Position numbers and translations under genes: made by a program. The notes beneath the pieces were generated by a model, which had not been told where the DNA came from, did not search any database, and worked only from the letters and a program-made list of their open reading frames with translations. A stretch of 27,684 nt of DNA from an uncultured Burkholderiaceae bacterium (GTDB lineage Bacteria > Pseudomonadota > Gammaproteobacteria > Burkholderiales > Burkholderiaceae), in contig CALMPB010000374.1 of NCBI GenBank assembly GCA_937871985.1, positions 1 through 27,684 on the forward strand. The letters run 5' to 3'. Positions 22,021-27,684 of this stretch are shown here, in pieces. Position 1 is the first letter of the stretch. Each line of letters opens with the position of its first letter.

Positions 22021-23127
22021 TCAATGATCCTCTGCGAGCAAGCGGTCCAGTATGCGTTTGCAGCGTCCCGGCCCGGCGTCTATGCTTAGCAGCACAGGTT
22101 CAAGCCTGGAGGTCGCGCTGTCCATGCGGCGCTGCTGCGCTTCGATGATCGGTGCATCCTGCTTGGCAAAGGCGAAGTCGCGCAGTTCGCTGATCTTCTG
22201 GCGAATTTGTTCGTTGTGTTCATCGCCTTGAGTCATGACGTTCCACCTTGCGGCGCTGTATCGATAATGGGTGGTTCGTTCGGTTTCGGGGGTTAGCAAA
22301 TGAATTCCCCAGTAGCCAGTGCCCGTTTCCTGCGGCTGCCCCGTCTTGCACGAGCCGGTCTTCAGCAAAAGGTTGCTGGGCGCAAACCAGGAAATAGAGG
22401 TGAAGGAATCACCGCGTTCGTAGCCTTCGGGAGCCATCATCTTGAACATTCCCGGCGTTTCGACGTCCTTGACGAATCGGCTGACGGTAACCACGTCGCC
22501 GTGTGTATCAAGCTTGATGTCGGACCGTTCGAGGCCTGGGCTGCCGAGTATGCCGCCGTGCACGTAGACAACGTGCGACAGATCAAGCAGATTGTTGGCG
22601 ATCAGTTCATAGCTTGCCTTGATGCACAGATAGCCGGGATCGGTGACGTGCAGGGAAGGGCTGGTGTCCAGACAGCCGTAGTCGGGTATCAGGCTTGGGT
22701 CGGCGGGCTTGTCGCCCATCCAGATCCAGATCATGGAATGTTTTTCCACCGTGGGGAAACTTGGCAGGTGGGCCGCGGCCGGAATGGAGCATGGCGGATG
22801 CGGATTGTTCATGCAATGGCCGTCCGCGCCGAATTCCAGGCCGTGATAGGGGCACTGAACCCGGTCGCCGGGGACAATGGCGCCCATCGACAGCGGAACA
22901 AACCTGTGGGCGCAGCGGTCCAGCAGCGCGGCGGGGGTGCCGTCTTCCTTGCGAAAGAAGACCACGGGTTCGTTGAGGATGGTCTGGGGCACTAATGTTC
23001 CCGCAGGCAGCTCGCTGGACCATAGGCCAACATACCACGCGTTTTTGATGAATCGGCCGCCCGCGTTTGCGGGGGCGGCCGCCGAGTTGGAAGAGCTTGG
23101 CTCAATATTGCCAATAACGTGATCCAT
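22021..23127 (-). CDS. Rieske oxygenase, vanillate O-demethylase (VanA)-like
   Basis: This is a 368-residue Rieske oxygenase. [2Fe-2S] ligands are C72, H74, C92 and H95 (DRCAHRFVPLS and QCPYHGLEFG). The mononuclear iron site is ANNLLDLSHVVYVH with D182, H185 and H190, the D-x2-H-x4-H spacing of VanA-type O-demethylases and related aromatic oxygenases. The start at 23127 is decided by GGAGG eight bases upstream; longer frames begin at 23160 or 23175 without such a signal. It lies 48 bp after the binding-protein gene. VanA normally uses the reductase VanB, but no reductase gene is present. Vanillate itself is possible, but the neighbouring decarboxylase-like protein and dehydrogenases suggest another methoxylated or carboxylated aromatic substrate. 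Confidence 0.92.
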   Translation of the reverse strand: MDHVIGNIEPSSSNSAAAPANAGGRFIKNAWYVGLWSSELPAGTLVPQTILNEPVVFFRKEDGTPAALLDRCAHRFVPLSMGAIVPGDRVQCPYHGLEFGADGHCMNNPHPPCSIPAAAHLPSFPTVEKHSMIWIWMGDKPADPSLIPDYGCLDTSPSLHVTDPGYLCIKASYELIANNLLDLSHVVYVHGGILGSPGLERSDIKLDTHGDVVTVSRFVKDVETPGMFKMMAPEGYERGDSFTSISWFAPSNLLLKTGSCKTGQPQETGTGYWGIHLLTPETERTTHYRYSAARWNVMTQGDEHNEQIRQKISELRDFAFAKQDAPIIEAQQRRMDSATSRLEPVLLSIDAGPGRCKRILDRLLAEDH

Positions 23128-23175
23128 TTTGGAAGCCTCCATGAATAGGGGTTGTGTGCGGGGCCTGCCCGTCAT

Positions 23176-24360
23176 TTATTGCATCTTGCAGGCGACGGCG
23201 TAGGGGTCGCCGCGATCCTTGGCAACGGTCTTCACGGTTTTGTAGACGACGTTGCCTTTGCCGTCATCCACGGTTTCCAGCATGTACCAGTCTTGAATCG
23301 GAAACTGGTTGGGGCCGAATTTGAAGTTGCCGCGTACACTCTTGAAGTCGGCCTTGCGCAGCGCGGCGCGGAAAGCGTCGGTTTTGCTCATGTCTCCATC
23401 CACGGCTTTCAGGGCCGAAGCGATCAGCAACGCCGTATCGTATGATTGGGCCGCCTGCGCGGTGGGAACGCGGTTATAGGTTTTTGTGAAGGATTCCACG
23501 AACTTCTTGTTGGCGGCGTTGGGCAGGTCGGCGCTCCAGAGGCTGCTCATGTAGAAACCCTTGCCGGCTTGGCCGACGGCGGCCAGCATGCGCTCGTCCA
23601 TCGAGTAGATTGGAGTCACCATCTTGAGCTTCTTGTCCAGGCCGGAGCTGGAAAATTGCTTGACCAGATTGATTCCTGTGCCGCCGGGATGGAACTGGAA
23701 TAGCGTGTCTGCGTCAAGCGCGCGAATACGCGCCAACTCGACCGAGAAATCGGTTTGATCGAGCTTGGTGTAGATTTCACCGACGATCTGGCCTTTGAAG
23801 GTTTTCTTGAAGCCTTCGGCCGCATCGCGACCGGCTTGATAGTTGGGTACCATGATTACCGCTTTCTTCGCACCGATCTCGTTGGCGACGAAACCTACCG
23901 TGTCCGCAAACGTATCGTTCTGGAAAGCCGCACCGAAGAAATACGGGCTGCAATTCTTGCCTGCGAAGGCTGCGGGACCGGCATTGTTGCTGATATAGAA
24001 AGCTTTGGCTCCGATGACCGAGGGGCCGACGGCCATCATCACGTTGGAGAAGTTGATGCCGGTGAAAATTTTGATTCCTTCCTGCAGCATCCTGTCGACG
24101 GTTAGCTTGGCGCCGGCTGGCTTGAGCCCGTCGTCTTCAATCCTGACGTCGACGGGAATGCCGCCGAGTTTGCCGCCTTCTTCCTTGACGGCCAGCATGA
24201 AGCCGTCGCGTTCGTCCTGGCCAAGATAGCCAGCGGGGGTGGATAGCGTCGTTATGAAACCGATGGGGACGGCTTTTTCCGCCAAAGCGGGAGAGGCTGC
24301 AACGGCAGCCAGCGTCAGGGCGCTGAAACAATGCGTAATGAAATGGCGGTGTACTTTCAT
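23176..24360 (-). CDS. Periplasmic solute-binding protein (type I) of the second aromatic cluster
   Basis: This is a 394-residue type I periplasmic binding protein. The signal peptide is about residues 1-27, with cleavage after ASPALA, and the mature protein opens EKAVPIGFITTLSTPAGYLGQDERDG, the family's first strand plus ligand loop. AAGGAGA precedes the ATG at ideal spacing, predicting strong translation. It lies between the aldehyde dehydrogenase and the Rieske oxygenase in one direction of transcription and so probably binds the aromatic substrate or its precursor. Transporter membrane and ATPase subunits are missing from the window. Of the three such proteins here, this has the best ribosome binding site. 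Confidence 0.88.
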   Translation of the reverse strand: MKVHRHFITHCFSALTLAAVAASPALAEKAVPIGFITTLSTPAGYLGQDERDGFMLAVKEEGGKLGGIPVDVRIEDDGLKPAGAKLTVDRMLQEGIKIFTGINFSNVMMAVGPSVIGAKAFYISNNAGPAAFAGKNCSPYFFGAAFQNDTFADTVGFVANEIGAKKAVIMVPNYQAGRDAAEGFKKTFKGQIVGEIYTKLDQTDFSVELARIRALDADTLFQFHPGGTGINLVKQFSSSGLDKKLKMVTPIYSMDERMLAAVGQAGKGFYMSSLWSADLPNAANKKFVESFTKTYNRVPTAQAAQSYDTALLIASALKAVDGDMSKTDAFRAALRKADFKSVRGNFKFGPNQFPIQDWYMLETVDDGKGNVVYKTVKTVAKDRGDPYAVACKMQ

Positions 24361-24421
24361 AGTGTCTCCTTGATGAAATTATGTGGGTGGCGAGGGTAAG
24401 CGAAGGTGTCGCCTAACTCTT

Positions 24422-25912
24422 TCACCCGAGGTTTATGTTCACATTTTTGATCTGTGTGAATTCCAGCAATTCTTCGATGCTTTCTTCGCGTCCGATGCCC
24501 GAGCTCTTGTGCCCGCCAAAGGGGGCGCCCAGAAAATGCTGGCTGACGTTGTTGATCCAAACGTAGCCGGATTCGACCCGGGAGGCGGCGCGATGGGCGG
24601 TGGTGAGATTGTTCGTCCAGATGGAGGCTGTCAGGCCGTACTCCACGCTATTGGCGATGCGGAACATTTCATCTTCGTCCTTCCAGCGAAACACGGCCAT
24701 GACGGGACCGAAGATCTCTTCGTTTGCAATGGTCATGCCAGGCCGCATGTCGGCGAAAATGGTCGGTTCGATAAAGTAGCCATTTGCCAGCGCCGGGTTG
24801 CTTGGCGTCTTGCCGCCCGTGACAAGACGCGCGCCTTCGCGCTTGCTGGTTTCGATGTAGTCCAACACCCGTTGGTGGTGGGCTTTGCTGATGACCGGTC
24901 CCATCGTAGTCGCCCAGTCGGTCGGGATGCCGGGCTTGTGGCGCGAGGCTAGAATCTCGACGACGCGCGCCAGCACCTTGTCGTGAATATCGTCGTGAAG
25001 GAAGACGCGGCTGGTGGAGCCGCAAGATTGTCCCGCCCAGGTGAAGTTCATGCCGCGAACGATGCCGTCGGCCAGCTTTTCAAGATCGGCGTCGGGGTAG
25101 GCGATGAGAGGGTTCTTGCCGCCCAGCTCCAGCAGCACCTGTTTCAAGGTGTCCGCGCCGCCGCGCAGAATGGCTTTGCCGGTGGCGGTGCTGCCGATCA
25201 ACGTGATCTTTTTCACTAGTGGGTGCGCGGTCAATGCCTCACCGCATTCACGCGCGCCGGTCAGCACGTTGATCACGCCGGGCGGGAATACGCCGCCGAT
25301 GAGTTCGGCCATGCGGATAGCCGACAGCGGCGCTTGTTCCGAAGGCTTTATGATGACGGTGTTGCCCGCCGCCAGAGGCGCCCCGAGTTTTTGGGCGGCG
25401 AACATCAGCGGGTGGTTGTAGGCCACGACGCGAACGACGACGCCGAGCGGCTCGCGCAGGGTGTAGTTGAGGTTGTTGTCGCCCACGGGGATGGTTTGGC
25501 CCTTGGCCTCCATGGCGATGCCTGCGAAGTAATCCAGGTTCGCTGCCGCGATTTTTGCGTCCGCGACCATTTCGGCCACGGGGTTGCCGGTATTGAGCGC
25601 GTCGAGCATTGCCAGCTCTTCCGCGTTGTCGCGCAAGATGCCAGCAGCCTTTCTTAGCAGTTCCGCGCGCTCCAGGGGTTTGGTCTTGCGCCATGATTTG
25701 AACGCTTGCGATGCGGCATCGACCGCGGCGGCCACGTCTCTGGCCGTGGCTTGCGCGGTTTCGCCGATGGCTTCGCCATTGGCGGGATTGTAAGTCTCGG
25801 CAAACCGGCCGCTTTCAGGCGCGTGCCATTGTCCGCCGTAAAACAGATTCTTATTTCCAGGAAGCACTGCCGCCGGACTGAGGTCTTTGCCGTTCTTCAA
25901 TGTGGCGTTCAT
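24422..25912 (-). CDS. NAD(P)-dependent aldehyde dehydrogenase
   Basis: This is a 496-residue aldehyde dehydrogenase. Catalytic residues are N166 (AYNHP), E262 (LELGGKNP) and C297 (WAGQSCGST); the cofactor loop GSTATGK is at 240-246. The full-length enzyme matches the betaine-aldehyde/aromatic-aldehyde branch in general layout, but the substrate cannot be assigned. It starts 3 bp after the stop codon of the short-chain dehydrogenase gene, with GGGGGA as ribosome binding site, so the pair is one translational unit. Together they can take an alcohol to an aldehyde or ketone and then to the acid. The gap to the next gene (binding protein) is 61 bp. Confidence 0.93.
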   Translation of the reverse strand: MNATLKNGKDLSPAAVLPGNKNLFYGGQWHAPESGRFAETYNPANGEAIGETAQATARDVAAAVDAASQAFKSWRKTKPLERAELLRKAAGILRDNAEELAMLDALNTGNPVAEMVADAKIAAANLDYFAGIAMEAKGQTIPVGDNNLNYTLREPLGVVVRVVAYNHPLMFAAQKLGAPLAAGNTVIIKPSEQAPLSAIRMAELIGGVFPPGVINVLTGARECGEALTAHPLVKKITLIGSTATGKAILRGGADTLKQVLLELGGKNPLIAYPDADLEKLADGIVRGMNFTWAGQSCGSTSRVFLHDDIHDKVLARVVEILASRHKPGIPTDWATTMGPVISKAHHQRVLDYIETSKREGARLVTGGKTPSNPALANGYFIEPTIFADMRPGMTIANEEIFGPVMAVFRWKDEDEMFRIANSVEYGLTASIWTNNLTTAHRAASRVESGYVWINNVSQHFLGAPFGGHKSSGIGREESIEELLEFTQIKNVNINLG

Positions 25913-25915
25913 GAC

Positions 25916-26737
25916 TCATCCCCCGGTATGCGATGCGCCGCCGTCGATATTCATGACTTGTCCCGTCATGAATTGCGACCCTTCGGAGGCCAGGAACACC
26001 ACCGCTCCGACTAGGTCCTGAGGCACTTGCGAACGTGGCACGCACTGGCGGGAAACGATGGCTTCGCGCTGCTGCGTCGAAACCGTCTTGCGTGGAATCT
26101 CGGTCTGCGTTGCGCCTGGCATCACAGCATTGACGGTGATGTGGTCGTTGCCAAGTTCGCGCGCCATCGAGCGCGTCATGCCGATCAGCGCCGACTTCGA
26201 TGTGGTGTAGTGGGTGTAGTTGGGCCGCCCCATCAGAATGCTGGCCGAGGAGATGTTGATGATGCGGCCCCATTTGGCTTTTTGCATATAGGGAATGACG
26301 GCGCGCGTGGCGAGCATGACGCCAGTGATGTTGACATGCATGACTTTGTCCCACTCATCAAGTGGAATTTCCCAGAACGGGCGCATCTCGAGAGTGGAAA
26401 AAATACCTGCATTGTTGATGAGCACATCGATCCGGCCATAAGCGTCAGCCACGGTTTTCGCCATTGCTTGAAGCGAATCGAAATTGCCGATGTCCACCGC
26501 CACGGCCATGGCTTTGCCGCCCGATGCCTTGATTTCCTGCGCCACGGCATCGGCCTTGTCTTTGTTCAAGTCCGCCACCACGGCGATGGCGCCGTACGCG
26601 GCAAAGGCATGCGCGAAGACGCGGCCTATGCCTTGCCCCGCGCCAGTGATGATGACTACGCGGTCCTGCACACCCAGGAGGGAGTTGAAGTCGAGGGAGG
26701 ATGATCCCGCATCGTTCGCCGTTGACACATCCGACAT
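25916..26737 (-). CDS. Short-chain dehydrogenase/reductase, first gene of the second aromatic cluster
   Basis: This is a 273-residue classical short-chain dehydrogenase. The cofactor motif TGAGQGIG spans 31-38, the NNAG structural motif 108-111, and the catalytic residues are S163/S164 with Y177 and K181 (YTTSK). D56 after beta-strand 2 (VVADLNK) favours NAD. The first ~22 residues are a polar extension ahead of the Rossmann fold, but AAAAAGGAGA directly before the ATG supports this start. It is the promoter-proximal gene of an operon with aldehyde dehydrogenase, binding protein, Rieske oxygenase and decarboxylase-like gene, divergent from a LysR regulator. It probably oxidises an alcohol side chain or a dihydrodiol of the pathway; the substrate is unknown. 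Confidence 0.92.
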   Translation of the reverse strand: MSDVSTANDAGSSSLDFNSLLGVQDRVVIITGAGQGIGRVFAHAFAAYGAIAVVADLNKDKADAVAQEIKASGGKAMAVAVDIGNFDSLQAMAKTVADAYGRIDVLINNAGIFSTLEMRPFWEIPLDEWDKVMHVNITGVMLATRAVIPYMQKAKWGRIINISSASILMGRPNYTHYTTSKSALIGMTRSMARELGNDHITVNAVMPGATQTEIPRKTVSTQQREAIVSRQCVPRSQVPQDLVGAVVFLASEGSQFMTGQVMNIDGGASHTGG

Positions 26738-26795
26738 TGCTGTCTCCTTTTTGAATCCATGCTTGTTTTCTGGAAGTGATTATTGGTGATACTGT

Positions 26796-26840
26796 ATCTA
26801 TAAGTCCAATATTTTTTTATTGAAAGATCTATAATCTATA
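26796..26840. promoter_or_regulatory. Repeated ATCTATA motifs and CAATA-N6-TATTG dyad in the LysR divergent promoter
   Basis: ATCTATA occurs at 26796-26802 and as a direct tandem at 26827-26833 and 26834-26840, the first and second copies being 31 bp apart (about three helical turns). Between them lies an inverted repeat CAATA (26807-26811) with TATTG (26818-26822). The AT-rich 150-bp gap separates the LysR gene from the dehydrogenase operon, where a LysR-type regulator would bind both regulatory and activation sites. Confidence 0.4.
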
Positions 26841-26887
26841 CCTTATGGATTTAGGTTCGGACGCTATTCAACTATTCGATATCCATC

Positions 26888-27684
26888 ATGTCTACGACTC
26901 GTGTTTCCAAGCTGCTCGTCGGCCCCTTTACATTTCAGAAGCTGGAATTGTTTTGCCGCGTGGTGGCCTTGGGGAGCGTGACCAAGGCGGCCGAGGAATT
27001 GCATGTCGCCCAGCCCGCCGTAACGGCGCATATCCGCGACCTCGAGCGCCGCTTGAACATGGCGCTGGTGCATCGAGAAGGCCGCCGGTTGGCGCTGACC
27101 GAGGCCGGTATGCATTTTCATGGCTGGTGCGAGGATATCCTGGCCCGTTGCGGCGAACTGTCGGATAGTCTGGACGATATTACGGCTGGTTCCGCAGGCC
27201 ACGCCACGGTTGCTGCGTCCATGACGGCGGGCACATATCGCCTGAGCGATTTATTGACACAGTACCGGCAAAAGTTTCCCAAGGTGACCGTGACCTTGAG
27301 CATTGGCTCGGCGCAAACCGCGACCGAGACGCTACGTACGCGCGCCTGCGATTTCGCCGTGCTGCGGCTCGATCCCAAGCAGAATCTGGATGGGTTGACA
27401 CTGGAATTGCTGTGGGAGGACAAACTGTTGCTGCTTGGCGCGCCCGACCAAGTCGCGGCACTGCGTTCGTTCACGACGCAAGCCATTGCAAAGCTACCTT
27501 TTGTGGCAACGCCGCACTCTACTATCCGCCGTACTTTGGAGGACGACTTGCTTTACTCGGTGGGTGTGGTCAATCGCCAGGTCGTCATGGAATTGGGCCA
27601 CCCGGAAGCCATCAAACAGGCGGTAAAGAAAGGCATTGGCTATACGTTCATGGAAGCAAGCGCCGCCGTTACAGACATCGCGCG
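26888..27684 (+). CDS. LysR-family transcriptional regulator, truncated by the window end
   Basis: Translation from ATG 26888 stays open to the right edge, giving 265 residues of an expected ~300-320. The N-terminal winged helix-turn-helix includes FQKLELFCRVVALGSVTKAAEE, then LHVAQPAVTAHIRDLERRLN, the classical LysR pattern with TEAG closing the domain. The effector domain begins near residue 97 (ATVAASMTAGTYRLSDLL), and the sequence breaks off in its second half (YTFMEASAAVTDIA). It has about 15 residues before the usual LysR start and no strong ribosome binding site, but an in-frame stop codon 12 codons upstream excludes much longer forms. It is divergent from the dehydrogenase-led operon and presumably controls it. 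The effector is unknown. Confidence 0.93.
   Translation, partial: MSTTRVSKLLVGPFTFQKLELFCRVVALGSVTKAAEELHVAQPAVTAHIRDLERRLNMALVHREGRRLALTEAGMHFHGWCEDILARCGELSDSLDDITAGSAGHATVAASMTAGTYRLSDLLTQYRQKFPKVTVTLSIGSAQTATETLRTRACDFAVLRLDPKQNLDGLTLELLWEDKLLLLGAPDQVAALRSFTTQAIAKLPFVATPHSTIRRTLEDDLLYSVGVVNRQVVMELGHPEAIKQAVKKGIGYTFMEASAAVTDIA

Noticed and set aside
26845..27168. A 107-codon plus-strand open frame beginning with ATG just before the LysR gene
   Set aside because: It runs in a different frame through the LysR helix-turn-helix coding region; the frame from 26888 gives the recognisable LysR protein.

Overview
The window is high-GC DNA with tightly packed operons. It comes from a betaproteobacterium of the order Burkholderiales, most likely the family Alcaligenaceae (Bordetella/Achromobacter/Pusillimonas type). 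That assignment rests on overall protein resemblance, the many free-standing periplasmic solute-binding proteins and the catabolic gene content; no rRNA or other phylogenetic marker is present. I see no tRNA, CRISPR array, insertion sequence or phage gene. Almost everything outside the first 2.1 kb concerns breakdown of aromatic or amine compounds.

Region A (77-2087, minus strand): a DMT/EamA membrane transporter and biotin synthase (bioB). A 321-bp promoter-bearing gap follows, then a small 4-hydroxybenzoyl-CoA-type thioesterase on the plus strand (2409-2810).

Region B (2913-11203): a hydroxycinnamate cluster. Reading leftward from a divergent promoter it encodes a periplasmic binding protein, an enoyl-CoA hydratase, feruloyl/p-coumaroyl-CoA synthetase, an amidohydrolase resembling CouO of Rhodococcus, a short-chain dehydrogenase and a DmdC-type acyl-CoA dehydrogenase. 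A MarR regulator is divergent. The set fits beta-oxidative deacetylation of p-coumarate/ferulate: CoA activation, hydration, oxidation to the beta-ketoacyl-CoA, then C-C hydrolysis to the hydroxybenzoate. A 9-bp-arm palindrome (10631-10650) overlaps the -35 elements of both divergent promoters and is the probable MarR operator.

Region C (11266-17333): a GntR/FCD regulator faces, across a very AT-rich 427-bp gap, an operon made of a Rieske oxygenase, a glutamine-synthetase-like ligase (ATGA overlap with the oxygenase), a periplasmic binding protein and a class I glutamine amidotransferase-like hydrolase. Ligase, hydrolase and Rieske oxygenase together recall aniline degradation (TdnQ/TdnT/TdnA), but the oxygenase is of a different, single-subunit type. 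This is the best candidate for an undescribed system: uptake, gamma-glutamylation, oxygenation and deglutamylation of an unknown amine.

Region D (17520-19466): an isolated surface lipoprotein with three tandem ~80-residue repeats and a DUF1566-like C-terminus.

Region E (19531 to the right edge): a second aromatic cluster on the minus strand, with SDR, aldehyde dehydrogenase, periplasmic binding protein, VanA-like Rieske oxygenase, 4,5-dihydroxyphthalate-decarboxylase-like protein and fumarylacetoacetase. It is divergent from a LysR regulator that is cut by the window end. Neither Rieske oxygenase has a reductase gene in the window, and none of the three periplasmic binding proteins has permease or ATPase genes.
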